Source of the DNA: Nonomuraea rubra
GTDB taxonomy: Bacteria > Actinomycetota > Actinomycetes > Streptosporangiales > Streptosporangiaceae
NCBI RefSeq assembly: GCF_014207985.1
Contig: NZ_JACHMI010000001.1
Span: 10,709,001-10,773,000, forward strand
DNA: 64,000 nucleotides
Direction of reading: 5' to 3'
In this document: positions 52,514 to 60,851 of the stretch, in pieces
Position numbering within the stretch: the first letter of the stretch is position 1
How the letters are laid out: each line of letters begins with the position of its first letter
Notes under the pieces: model-generated
What the model was told of the DNA's origin: nothing
What the model saw: only the letters and a program-made list of their open reading frames with translations
Databases searched by the model: none
Program-made: the position numbers and the translations under genes

Positions 52514-53469
52514 CGACGCTCACGAAAGGGCCGGAGGCGCTCAGGCTTCCGGCCCCCGCCCCTGCCACCACGCGCCGCGGCCGCTGGGTGACGATCGCCC
52601 TGTTCCTGCTGCCCGCGCTGGTGCTGTTCGTCATGCTGGTCGTGGCCCCGATGCTGGTGGCCCTGTACGCGAGCGTGTTCCGGTGGAACGGCTTCGGCGG
52701 CCTGCCCACCAACTTCATCGGCCTGGACAACTTCACCCGGCTGTTCAGCAGCGAGATCTTCGCCCAGGACCTGTGGCACCTGCTGGTGCTGGTCCTGCTG
52801 TCGATCTGCGTGCAGCTGCCGTTCTCGCTGGCCATCGCGATGCTGCTGAACCAGCGCATCCGCGGCCGGGCGCTCTACCGCGTGCTGTTCTTCGCGCCGT
52901 ACGTGTTGTCCGAGGTCATCACGGGTGTGCTGTTCTCGCTGATCCTGGCACCCGACTCGGGCATGGCGAACCAGGTCCTGTCGGTGTTCGGCTGGGAGTC
53001 GGAGTGGCTGGCCAACCCCGACACCGTGATGCCGTCGCTCTTCCTGGTCATGACCTGGAAGTACTTCGGCTTCCACATGATGATCTATCTCGCGGGACGG
53101 CAGAACATCCCGAACGAGCTCATCGAGGCCGCCCAGATCGACGGCGCGACGGGCTGGAAGACGTTCAGGCACGTCACGCTGCCGCTGCTCGGCCCGACGA
53201 TCCGGATCAGCATCTTTCTGTCCGTCATCTACACCATCCAGCTGTTCGACCTGGTCTGGATCCTGACCGGCGGCGGCCCGTCGCACTCCTCGGAGACGAT
53301 GGCCGTCACCATGATGGACTGGGGCTTCAAGCGTTCCCAGGTCGGCTACGCCAGCGCGATCAGCGTCGTGATGTTCGCGCTCAGCCTCGTCTTCGCCCTC
53401 GTCTACCAGCGGTTCGTGATGCGCCGCGACCTGGAGGGCGCAGTGACCTCCCAAGGAGGCCGGCCATGA
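52510..53469 (+). CDS. Sugar ABC transporter permease, MalF type (GH5 locus)
   Basis: A 319-residue six-helix permease with EAA loop IEAAQIDGATGWKTFRHVTLP. ATGA overlap with the binding-protein gene and a 4-bp overlap with the next permease show tight coupling. As in the other two sugar loci, no ATPase gene follows. Confidence 0.92.
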   Translation: MTTLTKGPEALRLPAPAPATTRRGRWVTIALFLLPALVLFVMLVVAPMLVALYASVFRWNGFGGLPTNFIGLDNFTRLFSSEIFAQDLWHLLVLVLLSICVQLPFSLAIAMLLNQRIRGRALYRVLFFAPYVLSEVITGVLFSLILAPDSGMANQVLSVFGWESEWLANPDTVMPSLFLVMTWKYFGFHMMIYLAGRQNIPNELIEAAQIDGATGWKTFRHVTLPLLGPTIRISIFLSVIYTIQLFDLVWILTGGGPSHSSETMAVTMMDWGFKRSQVGYASAISVVMFALSLVFALVYQRFVMRRDLEGAVTSQGGRP

Positions 53470-54308
53470 GCCACAAGAAGCCGCTGAAGCGGCGGCGCCA
53501 CACGCTGCCGCTGCACGTGATCGCGATCATCGTGGGCGTGTTCATGGTCATCCCGGTCTTCTACGCGCTGCTCGGCGGCTTCAAGGACAACAGCGAGCTG
53601 TCCGGGAACCCGTTCGGCCTGCCGAGCGAGTGGATCACCGCGAACTACACGGACGTGCTGGGCTCCGGCTCGTTCTGGCGGCAGGTGTGGAACAGCACGT
53701 TCATCGCCGTCGTCACGACCGTGGTGACGGTCGGGCTGTCGGCGCTGGCGGCGTTCGTGTTCGCCCGGTTCGCCTTCCGCGGCAGGGAGCTGTACTTCAC
53801 GCTGTTCACCGCGGGGCTGATGTTCCCGTTCGCGGTGGCGATCCTGCCGATCTTCGTACTGCTGCGCACGTTCGGGCTGCTGGACAACCCGCTCGGGGTG
53901 ATCCTCACGCAGGCCGCCTTCGGCCTGCCGCTGACGATCATCATCCTGCGCGGCTTCTTCCGCAGCATCCCGGGCGAGATCGAGGAGGCGGCCACGATCG
54001 ACGGGTGCTCGTCGTTCGGGTTCTTCTGGCGGATCCTGCTGCCGATGGCCAGGCCCGCCATCGCCACCGTCTCGGTGCTGGCCATCGTGGGGAGCTGGAA
54101 CAACTTCATGCTCCCGCTGGTGGTGTTCAGCGAGGAGGCGAGCTGGACGCTGCCGCTGGGCATCCAGCAGTTCCAGGGCCAGTACGCCTCCGACACCGCG
54201 CGCATCCTGGCCTATCTCATCCTGGCCATGGTGCCCGCGCTCGGGTTCTACGCCATAGCGGAACGTCACCTGGTCGGTGGGCTCACCGCGGGTGCGACGA
54301 AGGGGTAA
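53466..54308 (+). CDS. Sugar ABC transporter permease, MalG type (GH5 locus)
   Basis: A 280-residue permease with EAA loop EEAATIDGCSSFGFFWRILLP and the MalG-like ending GLTAGATKG. ATG 53466 follows AGGAGG and overlaps the MalF stop. Basic N-terminus (KKPLKRRRH) before the first helix. Pairs with the preceding permease. Confidence 0.92.
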   Translation: MSHKKPLKRRRHTLPLHVIAIIVGVFMVIPVFYALLGGFKDNSELSGNPFGLPSEWITANYTDVLGSGSFWRQVWNSTFIAVVTTVVTVGLSALAAFVFARFAFRGRELYFTLFTAGLMFPFAVAILPIFVLLRTFGLLDNPLGVILTQAAFGLPLTIIILRGFFRSIPGEIEEAATIDGCSSFGFFWRILLPMARPAIATVSVLAIVGSWNNFMLPLVVFSEEASWTLPLGIQQFQGQYASDTARILAYLILAMVPALGFYAIAERHLVGGLTAGATKG

Positions 54309-54312
54309 CTCC

Positions 54313-55680
54313 ATGCTGCACGTGTCCGGAACCCATCTCGTGACGGACGACGACACGCCGGTACGGCTACGGGGGGTGGGTCTCGGGGGCTGGATGAACA
54401 TGGAGAACTTCATCACCGGCTTCCCGGCCAACGAGAGCTCCATGCGGTACGCGGTGCGCTCCGTGCTCGGCGACGACCGGGCCGAGCTGTTCTTCGACCG
54501 GTTGCTGACCTCGTTCTTCACCGAGCGGGACGCGGCGCTGCTGGCCGGGCTGGGCATGAACTGCGTGCGCATCCCGGTCAACTACCGCCACTGGGAGTCC
54601 GACGACCGCCCGATGGAGATCGACCAGCGCGGCTTCCGCCACCTGGACCGGGTGATCGACCTGCTGGGCGAGCACGGGATCTACAGCGTGATCGACCTGC
54701 ACGCGCTGCCCGGCGCCCAGAACCAGCACTGGCACTCCGACAACCCCACCCACGTGGCCGCGTTCTGGCAGCACCGGCACTTCCAGGACCGCGCGGTACG
54801 CCTGTGGGAGGTCATCGCCGACCACTACCGCGACCATCCCTGGGTGGCCGGCTACAACCCGGTCAACGAGCCGGGCGACGTGTCGGGCAAGGTGATCGGC
54901 CCGTTCTACGACCGGCTGGTGAAGGCGATCAGGGCCGCCGACCCGGGGCACATCCTGTTCCTGGACGGCAACACCTACTCCACCGACTTCTCGATATTTC
55001 GTGAGGTGTACGAGAACACGGTCTTCGTCATGCACGATTACGCGCTGGCCGGGTTCTCCCACGGCGGCCCCTATCCGGGGTACACCCGCGGCGAGTGGTG
55101 CGACCGGGCCGAGCTGGAGCGCACGTTCGCCAAGCGCTCCCGCTTCCAGCGCGAGACGGGCACGCCGCTGTGGGTGGGCGAGTTCGGGCCCGTCTACACC
55201 GGGGACCCGGCGGTGGACCGGCAGCGTTACCAGATCCTGAGCGACCAGCTCTCGATCTACGACGGGCAGGACGCGGGCTGGTCGTTGTGGACGTACAAGG
55301 ACGTGGGGTTGCAGGGGCTGGTCCACGTCTCGGAGCCGTACCTGGAGCGGTTCGGCGGCTTCATCGCCAAGAAGCGGCGGCTCGGCGTGGACCGCTGGGG
55401 CTCGACGATGGAGGAGTCGGCCGAGGCGCTGGCGCCGCTGCACGCGCTGGTCGAGACGGAGTTCCCGGAGTGGCACCCGTACCCCTGGGGCGCGCGTTAC
55501 CAGACCGACGACCTGATCAGGCACATCCTGATGGCGCAGGCGCTGCTGCCCGAGTACGCCGGGCTGTTCCGCGGGCTCGGCGACGACGAGCTGCTCGTGC
55601 TGGCCGACTCGTTCCTGCTGGAGCGGTGCGTACGCCGTGAGCCCCTGCTCGATCTGCTGGCCGACAACCTCAAGGGGTGA
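54313..55680 (+). CDS. Cytoplasmic glycoside hydrolase family 5 enzyme
   Basis: A 455-residue (beta/alpha)8 enzyme without a signal peptide. VRLRGVGLGGWMNMENFI opens the fold, NPVNEP holds acid/base Glu186 and WVGEFG nucleophile Glu290. A C-terminal helical extension (about 380-455) is not part of the core. It likely cleaves an imported beta-linked oligosaccharide; whether beta-1,3, beta-1,4 or mannosidic is unclear. It starts 4 bp after the MalG gene and is the last gene of the operon. Confidence 0.85.
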   Translation: MLHVSGTHLVTDDDTPVRLRGVGLGGWMNMENFITGFPANESSMRYAVRSVLGDDRAELFFDRLLTSFFTERDAALLAGLGMNCVRIPVNYRHWESDDRPMEIDQRGFRHLDRVIDLLGEHGIYSVIDLHALPGAQNQHWHSDNPTHVAAFWQHRHFQDRAVRLWEVIADHYRDHPWVAGYNPVNEPGDVSGKVIGPFYDRLVKAIRAADPGHILFLDGNTYSTDFSIFREVYENTVFVMHDYALAGFSHGGPYPGYTRGEWCDRAELERTFAKRSRFQRETGTPLWVGEFGPVYTGDPAVDRQRYQILSDQLSIYDGQDAGWSLWTYKDVGLQGLVHVSEPYLERFGGFIAKKRRLGVDRWGSTMEESAEALAPLHALVETEFPEWHPYPWGARYQTDDLIRHILMAQALLPEYAGLFRGLGDDELLVLADSFLLERCVRREPLLDLLADNLKG

Positions 55681-55764
55681 CCACTTCCACGGGATAGATC
55701 AGGAAATGTCGGGTGGATCTGGTAGGACAGGAGCCGCCGAAACCCCCCGACCCTAGGACCACCC

Positions 55765-56715
55765 GTGATCTTCGACATACAGCCGACGAACAGCGAGGAC
55801 TACAGCGAGACCTACGCCGGGCTGCCGGTGGCGGCCCCGCCCTTCGACGAGGAGGAGCCCCAGCCGGACCCCGGCGCGGTCGCGTGGCGCCTGAGCGCCT
55901 GCGAGGGGGACGAGTTCGAGGAGATCTCCGAAAGTTTCGACTGGTTCTTCGACAATGTCGACACCGAGAAGGTCAAGGCCCTCGTGATCGGCGAGTGGGA
56001 GGACTGCTACGACACCGACAGCGCAGCCATCATCGCCCGCCTGGCCGGGAACGCCGACCGGCTGCCCGAGCTGCGCTCGGTGTTCCTTGGGGCGATGACC
56101 TGGGAGCAGTCGGAGATCTCCTGGATCCAGCAGTCCGACGTCACGGCGCTGCTGGAGGCGTACCCGAGGCTGGAGCGGCTGGAGGTGCGGGGCGGCTCGG
56201 GGCTGGCGTTCCCGCCGGTGCGGCACGAGTCGCTGCGCGTGCTGAGGGTCGAGACCGGCGGCCTGCCCGCCGAGGTCGTCCGCGGCGTCGGCGGCAGCGA
56301 CCTGCCCGCGCTGGAGCACCTGGAGCTCTGGTTCGGCGTCGAGGACTACGGCGGCGACTCGACGGTGAACGACTGCGACGGCATCCTGAGCGGGCAGCGC
56401 CTGCCCAGTCTGCGTTACCTGGGCCTGCAGAACAGCCCGTTCGCCGACGAGCTGGCCGCCGCCGTGGCCGCCGCGCCCGTCGTGGCCCGGCTGGAGGCGC
56501 TGAGCCTGTCGATGGGCTCGATCGGCAACGACGGCGCCGAGGCGCTGCTCAGCGGCCAGCCGCTGACCCACCTGCGCCGGCTCGACCTGCACCACAACTA
56601 CCTGAGCGACGCCATGGCGGAGCGCCTGCCCGCGGCGCTGCCCGGGGTCGAGGTCCGGCTCGACGACCGGCGCAGCCGCGAGGACGACTGGCGTTACGTC
56701 GCGGTGAGCGAGTGA
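55765..56715 (+). CDS. STM4015-family leucine-rich-repeat protein, copy 1
   Basis: A 316-residue protein of the STM4015 family (named after a Salmonella locus tag; function unknown). The N-terminal about 90 residues are acidic; then LRR-like repeats: LPELRSVFLG, YPRLERLEVRG, SLRVLRVETGGLP, LPALEHLELWFGVEDYGGDS, LPSLRYLGLQ, LEALSLSMGSIG, LTHLRRLDLHHN. Likely a protein-interaction scaffold. First gene of the STM4011-4015 operon, starting with GTG. Codons near 55928 contain CCGAAAGTTTCGA, like the LacI site upstream. The next gene, a paralogue, starts 1 bp after its stop. Confidence 0.85.
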   Translation: MIFDIQPTNSEDYSETYAGLPVAAPPFDEEEPQPDPGAVAWRLSACEGDEFEEISESFDWFFDNVDTEKVKALVIGEWEDCYDTDSAAIIARLAGNADRLPELRSVFLGAMTWEQSEISWIQQSDVTALLEAYPRLERLEVRGGSGLAFPPVRHESLRVLRVETGGLPAEVVRGVGGSDLPALEHLELWFGVEDYGGDSTVNDCDGILSGQRLPSLRYLGLQNSPFADELAAAVAAAPVVARLEALSLSMGSIGNDGAEALLSGQPLTHLRRLDLHHNYLSDAMAERLPAALPGVEVRLDDRRSREDDWRYVAVSE

Positions 56716-56716
56716 C

Positions 56717-57739
56717 ATGGACGAGTTCTTCGACGACGAGGACTACGAGGAGACGCCGGCCGATCCCCGCGACCCCGGCGACACGTTCCTCCACGAGGGT
56801 GCCGTCTACCGCTTCGACCCGGCAGGCATGCACCGGGAGCGCTTCGCCGGCCTGCCCGTCAGGACGCTCGCCGAAGGCATCCCCGGTCGGCCCGACCAGG
56901 TCGCCTGGCTGCTGACGGACGAGACCGGCTTCGGCTTCGAGGACGACCAGGACGACACGGCCCTGGCCGGCGAGCTGGACCACCTGCTGCGCCGGGTGAA
57001 CCCCGCCCAGGTGACGACCATCGCCATCACGGGCCACGGCGCCGCCAACGCGCCCCGGCTGCTGGCGCGGCACGCCAGGCGGCTGACCAGGCTGCGCTCG
57101 GTGTTCCTCGGCTTCATCGAGCCCGAGTACTGGGAGATCTCCTGGATCCGGCACGGCGACATCACGCCGCTGCTGGAGGCGTACCCGAGGCTGGAGCGGC
57201 TGGAGGTGCGCGGGTCGAAGGGCCTGGAGCTGCGGCCTGTCACGCACGAGCACCTCAGGGTGCTGCGCTTCGAGTCCGGCGGGCTGCCGGGAGCGGTCGT
57301 GCGGGCGGTCGGCGCGAGCACGTTCCCCGCGCTGGAGCACCTGGAGCTGTGGCTCGGCGTCGAGAACTACGGCGGCGACTCGACCGCCGCCGACCTGGAC
57401 GGCATCCTGTCGGGCACGGGGCTGCCCGCGCTCAGGCGGCTCGGCCTGCGCGACGGCGAGCGGCAGGACGACGTGGCCGCCGCCGTGGCGGTCGCGCCCG
57501 TGACCGGTCGGCTGGAGGAGCTGAGCCTGGGCATGGGAGCGCTCGGCGACCGGGGCGCGGAGGCGCTGCTCAGCGGCCGGCCGCTGACCCACCTGCGCGT
57601 GCTCGACCTGCGCCACCACTTCCTCAGCGACGCCATGGTGCTGCGCGTCCTGGACGCGCACCCGGGAGTGGCCGTCGATCTGGACGAGCAGCAGCGCGCC
57701 GAGGAAGACCGCTGGAGGTACGTGGCGGTGACCGAGTGA
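56717..57739 (+). CDS. STM4015-family leucine-rich-repeat protein, copy 2
   Basis: A 340-residue tandem paralogue of the preceding gene with an extra acidic N-terminus (MDEFFDDEDYEETPADPRD). The LRR core aligns motif for motif (EISWI, LLEAYPRLERLEVRG, LEHLELW, YGGDS, LSGxPLTHLR). The DNA also shares a 40-bp exact stretch around LLEAYPRLERLEV, pointing to recent duplication or gene conversion. C-terminus YVAVTE mirrors YVAVSE of copy 1. Role unknown; a diverged partner or alternative recognition surface is possible. Confidence 0.83.
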   Translation: MDEFFDDEDYEETPADPRDPGDTFLHEGAVYRFDPAGMHRERFAGLPVRTLAEGIPGRPDQVAWLLTDETGFGFEDDQDDTALAGELDHLLRRVNPAQVTTIAITGHGAANAPRLLARHARRLTRLRSVFLGFIEPEYWEISWIRHGDITPLLEAYPRLERLEVRGSKGLELRPVTHEHLRVLRFESGGLPGAVVRAVGASTFPALEHLELWLGVENYGGDSTAADLDGILSGTGLPALRRLGLRDGERQDDVAAAVAVAPVTGRLEELSLGMGALGDRGAEALLSGRPLTHLRVLDLRHHFLSDAMVLRVLDAHPGVAVDLDEQQRAEEDRWRYVAVTE

Positions 57740-57741
57740 CG

Positions 57742-57765
57742 CGGCTGGTGGTGGTGAGCGAGTGA
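57742..57765 (+). other. Vestige of a third STM4015 3' end (duplication scar)
   Basis: Directly after copy 2, the bases encode RLVVVSE-stop, echoing the RYVAVSE-stop that ends copy 1 and the similar end of copy 2. The vestigial TGA overlaps the GTG start of STM4014 (GTGA). This probably preserves the original junction between STM4015 and STM4014, with copy 2 inserted by tandem duplication. Confidence 0.5.
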
Positions 57766-58808
57766 CGGTGCGGTTCGCCGTCGTCGGGACGCCGGGAGAC
57801 CGGCGGGTCACGCTGTTCCGCGACGCCGTGGTCGCGCGCGGCCTCGCGGAGCCGTACGTGATCGCCTGGCGGGACGTGCTGGCCGGGCGGGAGCCGGGCG
57901 CGCCCGAGGGGGCGCTGCTGCGGATCGACTCGCCCGGCGAGGACGCGGAGGCCGACGCGCTGCTGCGCGGGCCCGGCGAGCCGGCGCGGGCCGGCGGCGG
58001 CGCCACCTGGTACAAGGCGTTCACCGCCGGGCTGGAACGGGTCGCGGCGATCCCCGGCGTGCGGCTGCTGGGGGACGTCGGCGAGATCGGGGTGATGTTC
58101 GACAAGCGGCGCTGCCACGCGGTGCTGTCGGCGGCCGGGGTGCCGGTGCCCGAGGGGTTCCCTGCGGGCTCGTACGAGGAGCTGCGGGACGGGATGGCGG
58201 CCCGCCGGTGGGCCCGCGTGTTCGTCAAGCCGGCCCACGGCTCCTCGGCCTCCGGCGTGATCGCCTTCCAGGCCCACGCCGGACGGATCCACGCCGTCAC
58301 CTCGGCCACCCGGATCGGCGGAATGTGGTGCAACTCGCTGCGCGTCAGGACCCTGACCGACGAGGCGGAGGCGCGGCGGCTGGTGGACTTCCTGGCGCCC
58401 GACGGGCTGCACGTCGAGCAGTGGTTCCCCAAGGCGATGAGCGGCGGGCGGGCGTTCGACCTGCGGGTGGTGACCGTGGCCGGGCGGCCCACGCACGCCG
58501 TCGTGCGGACGAGCCGCAGCCCCATGACGAACCTGCACCTCGGCGGGTCGCGCGGCGACCTGGAGTGGGTGCGGGAGCGGGCCGGGCTGTGGGAGCGGGT
58601 GCTGGAGGCGGCCGCGCGGGCGGCCGGGTGCTTCCCGCGCAGCCTGAGCACGGGCGTGGACGTGATGGTCGGGTCGGACTGGCGGTCGGTGGCGGTGGCC
58701 GAGGTCAACGCGTTCGGGGACCTGCTGCCGGGTTTGGGGGATTTTTCGGGACATGGGAGAGACACGTACGCCGAACAGGTCGAGGCGGTGCTGACCACGT
58801 GGACATGA
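57762..58808 (+). CDS. STM4014-family ATP-grasp-like protein
   Basis: A 348-residue protein of the STM4014 family. It has an ATP-grasp layout: FDKRRCHAVLSAAGVPVPEG as in the pre-ATP-grasp/lid region, RVFVKPAHGSSASGVIAF as nucleotide-binding strand, and DLRVVTVAGRPTHAVVRTS and VAEVNAFGDLLPG for metal/phosphate binding. Family chemistry usually joins a carboxylate to an amine or thiol via acyl phosphate. The substrate here is unknown. GTG 57762 overlaps the scar; the end overlaps the next gene by ATGA. Confidence 0.83.
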   Translation: MTVRFAVVGTPGDRRVTLFRDAVVARGLAEPYVIAWRDVLAGREPGAPEGALLRIDSPGEDAEADALLRGPGEPARAGGGATWYKAFTAGLERVAAIPGVRLLGDVGEIGVMFDKRRCHAVLSAAGVPVPEGFPAGSYEELRDGMAARRWARVFVKPAHGSSASGVIAFQAHAGRIHAVTSATRIGGMWCNSLRVRTLTDEAEARRLVDFLAPDGLHVEQWFPKAMSGGRAFDLRVVTVAGRPTHAVVRTSRSPMTNLHLGGSRGDLEWVRERAGLWERVLEAAARAAGCFPRSLSTGVDVMVGSDWRSVAVAEVNAFGDLLPGLGDFSGHGRDTYAEQVEAVLTTWT

Positions 58809-59596
58809 ACGCCATCGTCGGCACCCACGACCTCCTGCTCGTCACGCTCGACACGCTGCGCTACGACGTGGCCGCCGCCCAGGCCGAGGCCGGGCTGCTG
58901 CCGAACCTCCTGCCGCCGGGCGCCCGCTGGGAGCGGCGGCACAGCCCCGGCAGCTTCACCTACGCCGCCCACGCCGCCGTCTTCGCCGGCTTCCTGCCCA
59001 CGCCCGTCACCCCCGGCCCGCACCCCCGGCTGTTCGCGGCCACGTTCCCGGGCAGCGAGACGACGGCGGCGGGCACGTGGGTGTTCGACGCGCCCGACCT
59101 GCCGTCGGGGCTGGCACGGGCGGGCTACCACACGGTGTGCATCGGCGGCGTCGGGTTCTTCAACAAGCGGACCCCGCTCGGGTCGGCGCTGCCCGGCCTG
59201 TTCGCCGAGAGCCACTGGGAGCCGGAGTTCGGCGTGACGGACCCCGCCTCGCTGGAGCACCAGATCGACCGCGCCGCCGAGGTGCTGGCGCGCGTGCCCG
59301 GCCCCGTCTTCCTCTTCGTCAACGTCTCGGCCCTGCACCAGCCGAACCACTTCTACCTGCCGGGAGCCACCGGCGACTCGCTGGACAGCCACGCCGCCGC
59401 CCTGCGCTACGTGGACCGGCACATCGGCCGGCTCTACTCGCTCATGCGCCGCCGCCGTCCCTGCCTGGCCATCGTCTGCTCCGACCACGGCACGGCGTAC
59501 GGCGAGGACGGGCACGTCGGCCACCGGATCGGCCACGAGGTCGTCTGGACGGTCCCCTACACCCATTTCGTCCTGGAGAGCCATGCGGCCGTATGA
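58805..59596 (+). CDS. STM4013-family alkaline-phosphatase-fold hydrolase
   Basis: A 263-residue member of the alkaline phosphatase/sulfatase superfamily (STM4013/SEN3800 type). LLVTLDTLRYDVA gives the first metal Asp; SFTYAAHAAVFAGFLP holds a candidate Thr nucleophile; CSDHGTAYGEDGHVGHRIGH holds Asp-His metal ligands. The CxPxR formylglycine motif is absent, so it is not a standard sulfatase; phosphodiester or phosphonate chemistry is possible. It overlaps STM4014 (ATGA) and the next gene by 14 bp. Confidence 0.83.
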   Translation: MNAIVGTHDLLLVTLDTLRYDVAAAQAEAGLLPNLLPPGARWERRHSPGSFTYAAHAAVFAGFLPTPVTPGPHPRLFAATFPGSETTAAGTWVFDAPDLPSGLARAGYHTVCIGGVGFFNKRTPLGSALPGLFAESHWEPEFGVTDPASLEHQIDRAAEVLARVPGPVFLFVNVSALHQPNHFYLPGATGDSLDSHAAALRYVDRHIGRLYSLMRRRRPCLAIVCSDHGTAYGEDGHVGHRIGHEVVWTVPYTHFVLESHAAV

Positions 59597-60851
59597 GAGT
59601 TACGTCTACGCCTACCCGCACAAGACCGCGTACCGGCCGCTCGACCCGCGCCCGCGCCTGAAGGAGGTCTGGTCGGGCGAACGGCCGGGCGCCCTGTACG
59701 TGCACATCCCGTTCTGCGAGATGCGCTGCGGCTTCTGCAACCTGTTCACCCGCACGGGCGCGCCCGAGGAGCTGGTCACGGCCTACCTCGACGCCCTCGA
59801 ACGGCAGGCGGAGCAGGTCCGCGAGGCGTTGCAGGAGACCGGCTTCGCCACGGCGGCGTTCGGCGGGGGCACGCCGACGTACCTCAGCGCCCGCGAGCTG
59901 ACCCGCCTGTTCGACCTGACCGAGCGCACGATGGGCGTGGACCTGGCGCGGATCCCGCTGTCGGTGGAGACCTCCCCCGCCACCGCCACGCCCGACCGCC
60001 TGTCCGTGCTGGCCGAGCGGGGCACGTCGCGGATCTCGATCGGCGTGCAGAGCTTCGTGGCCGAGGAGGCCCGCGCGGCCGTCCGCCCGCAGAAGCGCGC
60101 CGAGGTGGACGCGGCGCTCGACACGATCAGGGCGTCGGGCGTGCCGGTGCTGAACATCGACCTGATCTACGGCATCGACGGCCAGACACCGCGGTCCTGG
60201 CTGTACTCCCTGGACACGGCGCTCGGCTGGCGGCCCGAGGAGCTGTACCTCTACCCCCTGTACGTCCGGCCGCTGACCGGGCTCGGCAAGCAGGGCAGGG
60301 CCTGGGACGACCAGCGGCTGGAGCTCTACAGGGCGGGGCGCGACCACCTGCTGGCGGCCGGGTACGAGCAGGTGTCGATGCGCATGTTCCGCCTGCCCGG
60401 CACGTCCGGCAGCACGGACTACTGCTGCCAGACCGACGGCATGGTCGGGCTGGGCTGCGGTGCCCGGTCGTACACGAGCGCCCTGCACTACTCCTTCGAC
60501 TACGCCGTCGGCGCCCGGCACGTCCGCTCGATCATCGACGACTACGTGGCCGAGACCGCCTTCGGCACCGCGAACGTGGGCTTCGCCCTCTCCCCCGGCG
60601 AGCGCAGGCGGCGGCACCTGGTCCAGTCGCTGCTGCGGGCCGAGGGCATGTCACGCAGCCTGTACGCCGCCCGCTTCGGCACCGACGTCCTGGACGACTT
60701 CCCCCTCCTGGGCTCCTTCGCCGAGTGGCTCACCGTTACGGATCCGGCCATCACGCTGACCCCCGAGGGGCTGGCGTACTCGGACGCGATCGGCCCCGCC
60801 CTCTTCTCACCGGAGGTGCGGGAGCTCATGGACGGGTACGCCGCATGCTGA
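59583..60851 (+). CDS. STM4012-family radical SAM protein (HemN-like)
   Basis: A 422-residue radical SAM enzyme. The [4Fe-4S]/SAM motif is CEMRCGFC (CxxxCxxC), followed by NLFT, AFGGGTPTYL, and RISIGVQSF, as in HemN/HutW-like proteins. The C-terminal third has a HemN_C-like helical part. It would generate a 5'-deoxyadenosyl radical to oxidise or methylate an unknown target. The 14-bp overlap with STM4013 and 7-bp overlap with STM4011 show coordinated translation. Confidence 0.87.
   Translation: MRPYESYVYAYPHKTAYRPLDPRPRLKEVWSGERPGALYVHIPFCEMRCGFCNLFTRTGAPEELVTAYLDALERQAEQVREALQETGFATAAFGGGTPTYLSARELTRLFDLTERTMGVDLARIPLSVETSPATATPDRLSVLAERGTSRISIGVQSFVAEEARAAVRPQKRAEVDAALDTIRASGVPVLNIDLIYGIDGQTPRSWLYSLDTALGWRPEELYLYPLYVRPLTGLGKQGRAWDDQRLELYRAGRDHLLAAGYEQVSMRMFRLPGTSGSTDYCCQTDGMVGLGCGARSYTSALHYSFDYAVGARHVRSIIDDYVAETAFGTANVGFALSPGERRRRHLVQSLLRAEGMSRSLYAARFGTDVLDDFPLLGSFAEWLTVTDPAITLTPEGLAYSDAIGPALFSPEVRELMDGYAAC

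Noticed and set aside
55681..55764. RiPP precursor peptide ahead of the radical SAM operon
   Set aside because: The 84-bp gap contains no start codon with a ribosome site and a plausible leader-core frame.
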